64,000 nucleotides of DNA from Eutypella sp. D-1 (lineage: Eukaryota; Ascomycota; Sordariomycetes; Xylariales; Diatrypaceae). A program made the position numbers and the translations under genes. The stretch covers positions 682,001-746,000 of the forward strand of contig JAJTTP010000006.1 of the NCBI GenBank assembly GCA_023313575.1, given 5' to 3'. Position 1 is the first letter of the stretch. Every line of letters begins with the position of its first letter. The notes under the pieces are model-generated. The model made no database searches. It saw only the letters and a program-made list of their open reading frames with translations, and was not told the origin of the DNA. Positions 10,986 through 23,202 of this stretch are shown here, one piece after another.

Positions 10986-12521
10986 CTTTGCTGCTTAGAT
11001 ACGCGGGGTGCCTCGACGTAAAACAGTTGGAAACGTGGGAGAGATAGGACGAGAGCGCTTAAGCAGCTAGCTAAGCTGTAAGTAACTCAAGAAAGAAGGA
11101 TGGGCGGAATGGACGGGGTGGTCGTTCGTAAGTTGGGGTCGATATGGCGTCAAGAACCTAAAGGGGGAGTGTGGTGTGGTGTGGTAGTTTTAGATCCGTT
11201 GATATCTAGACAAGTCCACCTAGAGAAGAGCGAGTTATCCCTTTCTAATATATACCTCTATCTCTGTAAATTCGACTTGGGTATAATCGCCGTACATAAA
11301 ACGCATAACGTTACGCATGGGTCATTAGCGCATGAAAACTTTACATGGAGCTATACTAAGAAGATATCTAGTCGGGTAGACAGAGAAAGCCGAATGAATA
11401 GGCCAGTTTTCTCGTCTACCTGTTCTCATGCCTTCCATACCCAATGAAGAATACCTATGTAATACATCCAATAGGCTTAGACACCGGGGTAGGTAACGGG
11501 TAGCGGACGCGCGCCCCGTAGAATGGTATGGAATTTGGCCTACCAGCTCCATCTACCTACTCTAGATTTTTTTTACTGAATCGCCCTTCGATGGACGGGA
11601 CGGGGCATAGTAACATAAGTTATTATTAATCAATGGTGCAGCCTACTCCACGCCGGACTAACCCGTGCAGCCGTCCCCGGCTCCAGTCTGGCGCGCGGGC
11701 TTAGGTTGTCCCTTTTTAAACATGGGCGTCAGATAATCTAGGGATGCAAGTCTCGTCTAGTTTAAATAGGTACCAAGCTACCAAGGCTGCCTGCCCGTTA
11801 TTAGACATGAAGCAGAGAATAATGGCTTCCAACTCAACTCGCGTAGGCCGAGAACATATAGAAGAGTCGAATTATTAGACGGTTCATACCTTGAGAATTA
11901 GAGCTCTAGTAGTATATTTGCTATACAAACTAAGAAGTTGGTAATTGTTTTTTTTTTTAACCAATTGCTATGTACGTATGTGGTACGTAGCACTTAGATC
12001 TATCTTCCTATAATATCCTGATAGATCCCATCTTCTTGATCCTACAATAAGCAGGTGAATTATTTAACCCAGCTAGCCAGCCGGCAAATTTTCTCCCGTG
12101 CCGCTCACGCGGTCCCGCTATACTCATCGGGTGCTGGTGTTTTTCTTACGTATCTGGTAAACGAGTGGGAGCGGGATTCCCCCCCGAACTCCGCTACTCC
12201 GCAGTCAGCCAGCGGCAGGGGCAGGGGAGCAAGGGCTCTTCCTCCAATTTGCTCCGGAGGCCGAAATATCATGCCGAGAAGGGGACACGTTGAAGTTACC
12301 TGATACACAACGTGTATATATTTACTTATTATATACGCAACGAAGTCATCTGGTAGCCTGCGCGGAGACATATGGGATGTCAGACGGAGGAAGCGAGCCC
12401 GACTGTCGTCGGAGATTATGCTGTTTGTCCTTTTCCACCAAATCTGGAAGTTTCTCGAGGACAACGACAGAGAAAAAATTTGTCATCGCGGCTGTCTGCA
12501 TAGCATCCCGAGCTCTCCAGG
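10986..12521. other. Intergenic region upstream of the MAPEG gene and downstream of the polymerase gene
   Basis: About 1.5 kb of moderately AT-rich DNA. Open frames on both strands at about 12055-12464 overlap each other and have no family resemblance. It should contain the MAPEG promoter and the 3' UTR of the polymerase gene. Confidence 0.6.
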
Positions 12522-14453
12522 CTAGCCGTCCGTGCACCTCTCCTCCGGCGGTCTCCACTCGAGGCCTAGGTAGCTGAATACCCTCTTCTCGGCCGTCAAC
12601 ATGTCCGGGGCGGGACCGTCGAGATCGCTCTCGACGTCGACCCAGCGGCCGTCAACCCTACTACGCACACCGCTGCTGTCGAATTTGAGCTGTTTTTCGT
12701 GCTTGGCGTAGCGCCGGAGATCGCGCTCGAACGTCGTCGCCCCGGACCAGCCTAGTACGGCGCAGCCCGCCGTCGCCCACGGGCTTATGATAATGTCTAC
12801 CCTCCGGTGCGGATTCGGATTCTTACCCCCGGCCGCCGCCGTGGCCGCGGACGACTCATCCCACGTCGGCTCCTGCCAGACCACTAGTGCCTTGTCTAGC
12901 GTGTCGAAGCCGGACCCCGCCAGCCGGTCTTCCCCCTTCCACGAGACCGGGACCTGGCCTCGCTCGCTGTTCTTGGTGCTCAGGGTGAGCGTGTGCGTGA
13001 CATAGTTGCCACTTTCGAGGCTATCTACAATACTTTCGATGAAGTTCAGGGTGCAGTCTGGGTCAGGGTGGCTCAGAACCACGTCGACGTCGCCTGATCC
13101 CTTCTTCCCTCTCCTGTAACCTCCAACAATGACCATCTGAAACCCGTGATGGATTTCATTTGCGTGCTGGAGTATCGTCTGGCCGATCGACTCCACCTCG
13201 GCACGGGGAATCTTTAGCTGAAACTCATCATAATACTTAATACCAATTTGCTGAACCCGTGTGAGGGCATCCCATCCGAACTCGATGATATCGTCGAGGT
13301 CCCTCCAGCCTCGATTGTAGAACTCACGGGCAGTGGTCTCGGCTACTCCCCAGATATTGCAGAAGAGCCTGAGTACGGATAGTCTCGGATCCTCTTTTGA
13401 GGCCTCGACCTCCTGTACAGAACCGCTTTCTCTCCACTCATCCCAGAGCGTAGCTATTTTGGTGCTACATCCAGGAAGCCTTTGAACCTCTACCCGGTTG
13501 ATTAGACCCATTTGTCGTGGGGGCAGCGTGTCACACTCACCTGGAACGCAGGAAATCAGGTGCGGGTAGGCAGCCAAAGTAGATATGGCTGTTGAGTACG
13601 CCCTTACGCCCGTTTTGTCACCTGTGATGGCTCTGACAGTCCGGATTTCTTTAAGCTGTTCAATGAAGGCGGCGTTTGGTGGATTTGTTAGCGTAGGGCG
13701 TTGACAGGAATATGGGGTGTGGAGGAAGTCCGGTACTGGCGGCATTCTGATGGCACGGTCATGCTCCGACGTGGTCTCGTGTTTAAGATGAGGATGCTGT
13801 GGACGATCATGGGTTCTATAATGCTGAGAGCTTGGTGTATGGTGGTTCTGGGAACCCCGTTTCGTGCTGGGGTTTTGGGCGTGTCCATCTCTCAGCTCCC
13901 GTTCCCAGATGCCACTCGCTGTCGGCTTAGGTCTAACTGCCGGCGCTATAGGCGCCAATACTTTCTGACCCTTATATACCACGTAGTCGTCTAGAGGGAG
14001 GATGGCGTTCTTCTCACGACAATCCAAAAACCAGTTGAGTCTCACCACTTTGACAGTGTTCTCCGGATCTGCGGCCTTGGTCGTATGGGCATGATCCCTT
14101 GCTGTGGGCGAACCAGATATGTCAGACGCCACAGTACTCGGCTGGCTATCAATCACAATAGTAGAATCGACGTTGTCACCAGTTGAGACTCTTCTGCGCT
14201 TTACCGGAGGGCCTGAGTCGCTTGGGTCGGGTCCTTGTGACTCGGCCTTTGGGCTAGGGTAGATATCTTCAGTGAACACTTGCAGCCTCCTAAGCTCCCA
14301 CCTTGCCCTGTCAGGCTCCCTAAGCTTGCCGAGCACGATCTCAGCTTCGTTGATATCATATGTTAGAGACGGTATCTGACTCTCCAGATCTGTCCTATAA
14401 GTGGTCTCAAGATCTTTGGGTAATAAAAATATCGGGGGGAATTGGAGTTCCAT
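12522..14453 (-). CDS. pol4: Family-X DNA polymerase (Pol4 / Pol lambda-beta-like)
   Basis: Single-exon protein of 643 residues, counted from the ATG at 14453. An N-terminal BRCT-like region (to about residue 168) ends with the hallmark Trp in RLNWFLDC. A disordered Ser/His-rich linker runs from about 175 to 240. The Pol-beta-like core follows: an 8-kDa lyase/HhH region around 255-330, fingers around 355-415, then the palm with IVGGYRRGKKGSGDVDVVL holding the metal-binding Asp455 and Asp457, and RRVDIIIS holding Asp553. The C-terminus ends in the thumb motif LGLEWRPPEERC, typical of the family. Such enzymes fill short gaps in base-excision repair and end joining in the nucleus (known). All three catalytic aspartates are present, so it should be active. 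It is divergent from the TFIIE-alpha gene across 1.6 kb. Confidence 0.93.
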   Translation of the reverse strand: MELQFPPIFLLPKDLETTYRTDLESQIPSLTYDINEAEIVLGKLREPDRARWELRRLQVFTEDIYPSPKAESQGPDPSDSGPPVKRRRVSTGDNVDSTIVIDSQPSTVASDISGSPTARDHAHTTKAADPENTVKVVRLNWFLDCREKNAILPLDDYVVYKGQKVLAPIAPAVRPKPTASGIWERELRDGHAQNPSTKRGSQNHHTPSSQHYRTHDRPQHPHLKHETTSEHDRAIRMPPVPDFLHTPYSCQRPTLTNPPNAAFIEQLKEIRTVRAITGDKTGVRAYSTAISTLAAYPHLISCVPGECDTLPPRQMGLINRVEVQRLPGCSTKIATLWDEWRESGSVQEVEASKEDPRLSVLRLFCNIWGVAETTAREFYNRGWRDLDDIIEFGWDALTRVQQIGIKYYDEFQLKIPRAEVESIGQTILQHANEIHHGFQMVIVGGYRRGKKGSGDVDVVLSHPDPDCTLNFIESIVDSLESGNYVTHTLTLSTKNSERGQVPVSWKGEDRLAGSGFDTLDKALVVWQEPTWDESSAATAAAGGKNPNPHRRVDIIISPWATAGCAVLGWSGATTFERDLRRYAKHEKQLKFDSSGVRSRVDGRWVDVESDLDGPAPDMLTAEKRVFSYLGLEWRPPEERCTDG

Positions 14454-16077
14454 GATCACGGACACTGAGCTTCGATCTATGGAGCTACAGTGGCATTCAT
14501 CCAGCCTCTAACTTATGGTTAATAACTGGTTGCTTTACCCTTCTATGAGAGTCAGTGAGTCTCATGATCAGCTCTCTTTTAGAAGGAGGTTTTGAAAAAT
14601 GATCGGATTGCCAGGTAGGAATTGAGAGAAAACAAACAACAATTTTGTAGAGAATACCCCCAGCCTTATGAATCTGCCTTAAAGTTCAGAGATAGCTTGG
14701 CGGCTTGGGTATGGTGGGTAAGTGGGGTAGCTGGGTAGATAGGTACCCTAGTAGCGATTTCCAATTCACAATTCATAGTACACCTTTAGATCCCCAGAGC
14801 TCCAGCTTGTGACTTGCTAGTTGAAGTTGAAGGGATGCTATAAATCTGCACGTCATCTTCAGGGCATTTTCAGGTCCCGACAAATGAGAGGGACTGAGAA
14901 TGAGAGAGGCAAGTAGGTACCTCGGTTTGGAGAGTACCTGCCAAGTACGTCAACCCTGAGGTTGGTAGTTACATGCGCACTACCTATCTACCTATATGTT
15001 GGTAGACAATGCTTACTTACATAAGTATAGATCCTGGGCCTTGATATTTTCTGATTCCTGAGTTTTAAGTCGTAGGTAGGTATATGCTAGGTCTGGATAG
15101 TTTACCTGACAAGTTCAAGCGGCTTAGTCGCATCTGTAGCTTCAACAGTAGCTTCATGTGAATATGTAGCTGGATACCTAGATAGGCTAGACTCACAGGT
15201 ATTAACCGTATTAATCTACTTATGTATGTTAGGTAACGCCTTACAGTGACCTTAATTCGCTTACTTAATATTTTAACGTGAAGAAAGAGTCTAGCGGTCT
15301 TTAGGTGGACTAAAGCCTACCTACCTACCTACCTAGGTACGTATTATGGAATCTGCCATGGACTAAATTTGGACCTTCCTATTGTTTTATCTTTTAACCA
15401 CGGTCAACTTACATGGAACAATCTTTACAGCACCTGACTCTAACTATTGTTGTCTTGTTGCCTTGTCAATCTCGTACAGTAACGTGAAAGTGAATGTGAA
15501 TGAGTGGCATTCTTTCGCATACGAATTTCCATTGTGACGTTTTTATCATTCCATCATTCAAGCATAGTTTCGATCATGATTTAAACAAGAAGAAGCCCTC
15601 CGTCGTTGGGAAAGAAACAACACCACACACCACATACCTCATACCACATACCACGCACACCACGCAGGCAGGTAGACAACAATAGGTAGACAGTTTCTAG
15701 GGCTGATAGAGTCGCAAAGTCGCATTCTAGTATCCTAGCATTCCTCGCCTCCAAAAAACCACACTCAAAAACACCCAAGGGATGACCTAGTTGGACAATG
15801 GGAGTGACATTTCCTCTAAACACTCTACTTATTTATCCTGCTTACTCTACCACCTTCTCTATCTATCCCTGAAACATCTTTTCGGCTTTTTGTTGTTGTG
15901 GGATTTCTGGGATTTCTATTTCTTTCAACCTGGCCTGCCTGCCGACATCCCGCCTCCGTTGCCGCTGCCGCCGTTGAACCGACCAATTTCAATCCCCGAC
16001 CATCCTCGATTCTCCTCAGCCATCCTCGATTCTCCTCGACCATCCTCAAAGGAGCACTCGATCTACTACTTCCCATC
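14454..16077. other. Divergent spacer between pol4 and tfa1
   Basis: 1.6 kb carrying the promoters of both genes. It contains CTAC/TACC repeats and a perfect TACCTAGGTA at 15330-15339. CT-rich DNA precedes the tfa1 start. Open frames here are short and low-complexity. Confidence 0.6.
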
Positions 16078-17465
16078 ATGGATTTGGCTCAGACCCTGGT
16101 GCGCTCCGTCGTGCGCGCATTCTACGACGATTCGAAGACGTTTGATCGGAGACACATCCTCGTCGTCGATGCGCTCATCATTCACTCTGCTCTGCGCGAC
16201 GATGACATGTCTTATCTGATGAATATGAATCTGAAGGATTTACATAAAATCTGTGGCCGGCTTCGCGAAGATCGCTTCATTCAGGTGTAAGGCTTTTCCA
16301 TTTTCCAGAAGCGCCCGCCTTCCTGCCCTTGCCGGCTGTCTGACGCTAATCTGTTCTTTGTCTCCTCTACAGATATACCCGCCCCGAATTGAGGGAAGGC
16401 CAACAGCGACCGACAAACCGTACCTATTATTACATCGACTACCGGCAAGCTATCGACGCTATCAAGTGGAGGGTCTACACCATAGACAGGGAGGTCTCGA
16501 GCAAGGCTAGTCAGACGACCGAGAAGAAGCTTTACTTCTGCCCAAGATGCGGCATGGATTGGAACGAGCTGGATGTCCTGGATCTTATGGGGCCCCAGGG
16601 CTTCCTATGCCATAAATGCAAAGCCATACTCGTCCAGGACCCTCAGCGGTTGGCCGGTGGCCATGAGGAGTCAACCCGACTGAACAACCAACTCAAGTTC
16701 ATCACCGACCTGCTACCTCAGCTCGACAGCGTACACATACCGGACAACACATTCGAGGCCGCCCACGCCACCGCGCGTCCCGTCGTGCGCGACGCCCAGA
16801 ACCAGGTCGCTAAGTCGACCGTCGTCGAGAGCACCCTGAAACCGACGGCTGTCAGGGGCCTGGCTAACACAGGGCCCAAGAGCATCGCCATCAACATCAC
16901 CGACGCTGAGGGTCCCACCGAGGCCGAGAAGGAGGCCGAGCGCCTGCGCAAGGAGAAGAAGGCCGCCGAGAACGCCCTGCCCGAGTGGCACGTCAAATCC
17001 ACCGTCACAGGCACAACATTCACGAGCGACGGCGCCCCCGCAGCGTCCCAGGGAAAGTCCGATGGCGGCGCCGACGGCGGCGACCCGGACAAGAAGGACG
17101 ACGAGGACAATCTGTCGGCCGCGCAACAGGCCGCCATGGACGACGTCTTTGCGCGCCTGCAGCAACAGCAACAGCAGATGGAAGAGGATGATGATGACGA
17201 CGACGACGATGAAGACGATGAGGACGAGGAGTTCGAGGATATCGGCCTCGGCGGCTCGACCAGTAATTCCGCCGCGCCCGCCGCCCCGAGCTCTACCGGG
17301 AAGCGCACCGCGCCCTCGAGCGGCACATCCAGCGCGGCCGACACCCCGGCATCAGCAGCCGACGACAGGCCTGCCAAAAAGGTCAAGGTCGAGGAGCCCG
17401 CCGGCGAAGCGGACGGCGACGGAGACGGCGACAGCGACGACGATATCCAGTTCGAGGACGTCTAA
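16078..17465 (+). CDS. tfa1: Transcription initiation factor TFIIE alpha subunit
   Basis: Two exons (16078-16286 and 16373-17465) encode 433 residues; the intron uses donor GTAAGG and acceptor CAG, phase 2. The N-terminal 110 residues form the TFE/IIE-alpha winged helix, with the signature LKDLHKICGRLREDRFIQV ending exactly at the splice site. A C4 zinc ribbon follows: C126, C129, C149 and C152 in CPRC...CHKC. The C-terminal half is disordered, with a Gln run and a long Asp/Glu block near residues 375-390, then Ala/Ser-rich sequence and an acidic end. TFIIE recruits and stimulates TFIIH at RNA polymerase II promoters (known). It is convergent with smc1. Confidence 0.96.
16287..16372 (+). other. 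Intron of tfa1
   Basis: 86-base GT-AG intron (GTAAGG...CTACAG). Removal joins FIQV to YTRPELREGQ in frame, matching the conserved TFIIE-alpha sequence. Confidence 0.92.
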
Positions 17466-17557
17466 AGGGAGAGATGTGACGACACGGGACAGGATGGGAC
17501 TCTGGCCGAGAGTCAGTCCCATACGGCTTATTGGCCGCTCAACTCTCCCGGTGGGAC

Positions 17558-17577
17558 GGTGCGGTGCGGTGCGGTGC
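17558..17577. repeat. Four tandem GGTGC units
   Basis: A perfect 5-base tandem repeat in the tfa1 3' region. Confidence 0.9.
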
Positions 17578-18743
17578 GTTTCGGTTTCGCCTTTGCATAA
17601 CGTGGGGAGGCGCGAGGTTCAGGTGGTTTGTTTGTTTTTTTGCTTACGAGGGAGGGCGTTCGGCGCTTGTCGCATCATTGAATCACTACGATCATGGCTT
17701 ATAACTTGGTTATGGTTATGGCTTATGGCTATGGCTTCGAATATGGCTCTATGGCTGCATATAATACGCTTAAAATAATTCCCCTTTTTAAAAAGAAAGG
17801 AAAGAAAAAAGAAAAATGGAAGAGCTGTGCGCGCTGCCTTGCGCGCGAGTCCCTTAATTTTTTTCTTTTTGCCAGCCTGCCCTCGCATGGAGCGGGAATG
17901 TCCACCGAAAGAAGGGTCCCTCACTTTCATACGGCCAGCCCCTATATACAACCTCACAACCTCCCCTCCCCACTTGATTTTCTCGAATTGCCCATTTTTG
18001 GCATTCTCTACGATACATTTGAAACAGCACGGCCTATATATACATAGGGAGCAGGGGTAGGGCCAAACAGGCAGGCAGACAGGCAGGCAGGTAGGCGGAA
18101 AGAACATCACGTCTTCCTAAACATCGATAATGAAATAGATGAAATATAGGCCAGGCCGTATGCATGCGTGTATGACAAAAAAAAAACACAGAGCGCTATG
18201 ACGGTGCTCGCCAGAAATGGGTAGATAAAAACAGCAACAGAAACAGTGATAGGTGCAACAGCAGTACCACGACCACGACCGCCGCCGCCGCGGAGGTTTT
18301 CAAACAAACAAGAAACACCACATTTAATGAAATTATCATCATCACGCTTTTGTTTGCGTTGGTCATTTTCGTTCCGTGGTGCTTACACATGTATCGATCG
18401 ATAGTTTCGCAGATGACTAACTACTTTGTAAACTATGCTCGATGTGATGACATGATATATATATATACGTGCACGTATGAAAGCAAAAGATATACTATAC
18501 TAGTCGTCGATCCTTGGATCGGGTCGGAGGCCCCTGAATGTCAACGATAACTTGATACCACAGAAGCAACACGTAGCTCGAGTAGATTTTCTTTTTCTTT
18601 TTTTTAATTTTTTCCTTCCAACCTGGTAGATAGTAGTAGTAAAGCTAAAAAAAGAGCCAAGGACCACAGCAGCAGCTTCATCATGCGATTGCAACCGCGG
18701 TCCAACCAACCGAGCACCTGCCTCGCCCTTCCCCTTCGTGCAT

Positions 18744-18760
18744 CCCCCCCCCCCCCCCCC
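18744..18760. repeat. Poly-C homopolymer (17 bases)
   Basis: An uninterrupted C run in the spacer downstream of smc1. Its exact length is likely to be unreliable in an assembly. Confidence 0.9.
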
Positions 18761-19035
18761 TCCTCCTTTCCTAGGTATGTAGGTAAGGACTTGTCTGTTT
18801 GTTTGTCATATACATGCGTACGTTTCCTTAAGTTCGTAGCGGGTGTGAAAAGAAAAATATCGAAGCGAAACCGTCTTGAAGTAAGTGTAGAAATCATTTA
18901 CCCCCGATATACTCCTGCTGCAGGGAAGAAAACGAAATGAAGTGAAGAACTGGTCATGTCCACGCAATACACCCTTTTGACTAGAAAACTCCAATCTTAT
19001 CCTCGTTGGAATGAGACAGAATGGGGCGGGCTGAA

Positions 19036-22000
19036 CTAGACATACTTGCGTAACTATAGGCAGGGGCGATATTAGCGACGGGTTCCAAACGAGCAGATAG
19101 ACAACGACGGTGGGTGGAAAAGAGGGAGGGGGGGGCGAAGGGGGAGAGGAAGTACTCACGTCGAGGGTCAGCGTCCGCGAACTGTTGACCTCCTGGTCGC
19201 GGTAGACGCCCACAAGACTCTCGGAGTCCTGGAAGAGGCCGGTCTTGAGGGAGATGACGACGAACTGCATGCCGGGGCCGGCGTGCTCGCGAATGTAGTT
19301 CTTGATCTTCTCGACGTTGGCGTTGTCCAGGGCGGCGTCGACCTCGTCGAGCACAAAGAAGGGCGAGGCCTTGTAGCTGTGGATGGCGAAGAGCAGCGCC
19401 AGGGCGGCCATCGTCTTCTCTCCTCCTGACAGGTGCTCCATGTCCCGGAATCGTTTCAGGGGTGGCATCGCATGGTACTTGATTCCCGACAGGTACGGCT
19501 GGTCCGTGTCCTCCTCGATGTCCAGGTACGCCTGTCCGCCCAGCGGGTACTGGTCTGACCGCGTTAAGTCCTTGTACACGTGGGATATCTGCTCTTGGAT
19601 GTGCGTGAACGCCTTGTTGAAGAGCTCGAAGCGCTTAGCCTTGACCTCGTCGAATGCATCCTTGGCTGCTTCCTGCTCTGCCTTCGAATCCCGATAATCC
19701 TTCTCGGTGGACTTGAGCCGAGCCTCGACAACCTCGAGGCGCTCCATGGCCCGCATATTCGGGTTGAGTTTCTCGAGTTCCGCCGTGAGAGAAGATATCT
19801 TCTCCTGCAGTTTCTCTTCGATGCTATCATCATCGGGCTAGCCGGGTCAGCTCGTGCTCAGCAATTTCAGACAGTGGACAACTTACATTTTTGTACTCAT
19901 CACCCAGCTCATCGAAATTAACGACGAGTCCGAAATCATCCATGGCACTCTCCATTATATCCGCGTCTTCGCCCTCGTCTACGTCCATGGCATCTGGATC
20001 TTGATGTAACAGGTTATCCTCGTTAGGCAAGTCGTCCAGAGAACCTTGTTCGAGCGGGATGTTGATTTGCTCGAGTCGACAGCGTCGCAAGAGGGCAAAC
20101 TTAGCAGCGCTGTTCTTCTGCACTTCTGACTCCAGAGCGCTGATCGCCTTTTGCCTGCCGTCTATGTCTTTCATTCTCTTCTGAACCTCAGACTTAGCTT
20201 CGGCAACTTTCTCGCTTCGCTTGGAGTACTTCTCCTTGAACTTATCAAGCTGCTCTTGCAGCTGATCAAGGGCGGCTTGGTCGTTATCCATCGCGGCCTC
20301 GATATCTTCTTTTTCTGCCTGATAAGACTCAATATCCTCCGTCAGTCGGTCAAGACGCGCTTGGAGGGTTTGGAGCCGGCTCTTCGTCTCGTTGTGCCTC
20401 GACGTCTCCCAGCTCTTGTTGCTCTCTAGTCTTGATTTCTGTACATCGAACTGAGACCGTTTCTCAGCGGCTTCCTGCTCGAGACTGCCTTGCTGCGCTT
20501 CATATGCTCGAATATCCGCGTAGCCGAGTCGTTTGCAGAAATCGGCGAAGATTTTGTCCTCTACTTGGCCAATTGCAGCCTTGAATTTATCGACCGCTGA
20601 TCGGGTCTTCTGCAATTTGCTGTCCTCATCCTTAAATTTGGGCTGCCACTCCTGGAGTTGCCGTTTTACGTGATCCAGCTCCTTTTTCTTACTGGCTATG
20701 TTCTTGTCGAAAGCGGTTATTTCACTCCGAGCGAAAGCGAGGCGTTGTTCGAGACCAGCTAGTTCGTTCTGCAGCGTCTCCTCTGCGGTACCACGACGGT
20801 CCGCCCGCGGCAATTTCTCGATCTCTTCTCGAAACTTATCCGCCATCTTGCGGAGGTTCTGGACATCATGCTCCTCAAACCTACGTTTCCCACCCTTATT
20901 TTCTGGGCCACGACCACCTGTCATCAGACCGGCTTTGTGGATAACGAATCCTTCCAACGTGACCGCCTTAACGGAGATCTTTCGTTGGTAGCAAATGTCC
21001 TTGGCTACTTGTAAACTGTCGCAAACAATCGAGTTTCCGCAAGCATATGTCATCGCACGTTCGAGGGACTTATCGTAGTCGATGGTCTCGATCGTGAAAC
21101 GTGATCCAGGGATGCCCTTCACCGCGGTATTAACGGCAGGAAGCTTGATGTTGTCGAGGGGAATGAAAGTCATGGGCGGAAAGCGCTGGTCTTTCAGATA
21201 CGACACGCATTCCACGATGGTCTTCTCGGTGTCTACGATAATCGAGTCGAAGTCTCGTCCGAGCGCGGTGATGACTGCCTCGTCGAACTTCTTCTGATTC
21301 GGCTTGCAGAGTTCCCCGACACGACCCTTGACGCCAGGGAAGATGCGCTTTAGAGACGTCACCATCTCCCTCGTTCTCGTCTCCCGATCATTCTGGCGCC
21401 TGCCATCATCTGCTTCTAGCAACTTTCTTAGCACATCCTGCAGCTTTTCGTCAAGTTCCGTCCGTCTCTGGTTAGTCCTAACTCTTTCCGACTGGATCTG
21501 GTGGAACTCTTTCTTCTTTGCATCGATTTCGGTAGAAATCTGTTTGGCAGAAGTTTGCGTCGCTTCCTTTCGCTCCTTGATAGTTGCCAATTCACTCTCC
21601 AGTTTCTCGGCGGCAGCTTGGTATGCATCCACTTTCCCCCTTAAACTGTTGACGGTAACCTCATCCGTCTTGAGTTGGCGGATGAGGTTCTCCAGTTTAG
21701 CTTGGTTTTCCGATGACTTTGCCATAGCCTGGGCTCGTAGTGAGTTGTACTCCTTTCGGTCGGCGTCGCTTAATTCTTTGCCCTGCTTCTTCATTGTCTC
21801 CTTCCATTGATCTTCGAACTGTTTCTGTGCCTTTTGGACGGTCGCGAGATCCTTTTCGATCTTGGAGATCAGCTTCTTTTGCTCATCCCGCTCTTTGGTG
21901 ACGCCCTCAATTCGGTGGCGGATCGTTTCGGCCTGTTGACTAGTTTGCTGGACCTTCTCCTCAATAGGGACGAGGCTGTTGGATTTGTCCTCGAGTTCCT

Positions 22001-23202
22001 TTTCCTGCTTCTTGATCTGGCGTTCTACTTTGTGAACATCCTTGGCGGCTTCGGCCTGTTCCCTGCGAGCGGACTCGAGTGTCTTTTCGAAAGATTCGAC
22101 GTTGCGACGGAATTCCTTCAGATTTTCTTGGTGTTCCTGGATCTTAGCACTGGACTCATCCATGACCTGCTGGAAGTGGTAAAGTTTCCAAAGAATCTGG
22201 GTAACTATTGCGCCGTCGCGCTCGGCTGTTTTGGCCTGGAAATTTTCGGCCTCGCGCTTCTGTTCCTGATACTGCTTGATCTCAGAATTGATACCACGGC
22301 GCCTCTGAAGCTGGAATGCGGCGTTCTCAGCGGCTTGTTCAGCTTCGGCATGCAGTCGATCATACTCGGATTTGTACTCCAAGCTGCCCGAGATTTGCTC
22401 GATTAATCGTGTAAGGTCCTGGGGAGACTGCGAAGCGATGGCCTCGACATCTCCTTGGAACACAAGAAAATTTCGGGCCTTGATAAGAATGTTCTCCGAT
22501 TCGAGAGCGTCGTTGTACTGCTGGGCGGTGACAACGCGCTCGTTAATCCGGTATTCGCTCGATCCTTGGTTCGTGATGGATCGTTTCCACCGCTGCTCAT
22601 CACCGGCATCGTCCTCGTAGACAGCCATTACCCAGGCAGTCTTAGGGTCGCCTCGAGTGGGCTTATCTTGAGAATCGCCGTTGGGGTGACCATTGGCGTC
22701 ACCGTTGGCGCCAGTGTCGGCAGAACCGTCATCGTTTATCTTGGAGGTCTTTAATACACGACCGCGGTATATCAAGTCCTTCAGATGAGCTGATCGGAGA
22801 TGTGACGATTTGATACCTAGGACGAAAGATATGGCGTCCATACTATTTAAAAAGGGTGGCGCAAGGTTAGCTACTAGCTATTCAGTCGCGCCTAGAGTAA
22901 TAGGTTTGGAGATTTGAGTATGTTGAAGCGAAACATACGAATTTGACTTTCCAGATCCATTTGGGCCGATGATGGAGGTAAAATAGGAATCGCCGAAGAG
23001 AAGGATATGGTGGCCCTTATAGGACTTGAAGTCTGTACAGTCAATGTTGTTAACTAACTAAGTGACCAACTACACGTCGGTCGCACATGGTTTGTGTCTG
23101 GTGTTTTTTGTTTTTGTTTTTTCTGGCCCCAAATGCCATGAAGTGATGGTGGGCAATAATGTCAAACATACTGTAGAGTTCAAGACGAATGAGTTTGCCC
23201 AT
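19036..23202 (-). CDS. smc1: Cohesin subunit SMC1 (structural maintenance of chromosomes)
   Basis: Five exons: 23172-23202, 22939-23032, 19887-22842, 19160-19837 and 19036-19053. All phases agree and give 1,258 residues, the usual SMC1 length. SMC1 pairs with SMC3 to form the cohesin ring that holds sister chromatids. Exon 2 carries the Walker A motif (residues 33-40, GPNGSGKS). Exon 3 holds two long coiled coils around the hinge, which includes the segment VKGRVGELCKPNQKKF. Exon 4 has the ABC signature LSGGEKTMAALAL, Walker B and D-loop FFVLDEVDAALD. An acidic insert lies in the C-terminal coiled coil just before the exon 3/4 junction. The last exon is only 18 bases and encodes LRKYV plus stop, the conserved SMC1 terminus. 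A low-complexity Gly/Asn/Asp insert follows the N-terminal head. It is convergent with tfa1 and divergent from gpc1. Confidence 0.97.

Larger units (their letters stand above)
17466..19035. other. Convergent 3' spacer between tfa1 and smc1
   Basis: 1.57 kb with both 3' UTRs. It contains four tandem GGTGC units (17558-17577), GGCA-type short repeats near 18067-18095, AT-rich DNA and a 17-base C homopolymer at 18744-18760. No coding signal was found. Confidence 0.65.

Noticed and set aside
21304..22406. Large plus-strand frames inside smc1 (168 and 199 codons)
   Set aside because: Complementary to the coiled-coil codons of SMC1, whose repetitive Glu/Lys/Gln codons give Leu/Phe/Ser-rich antisense frames.
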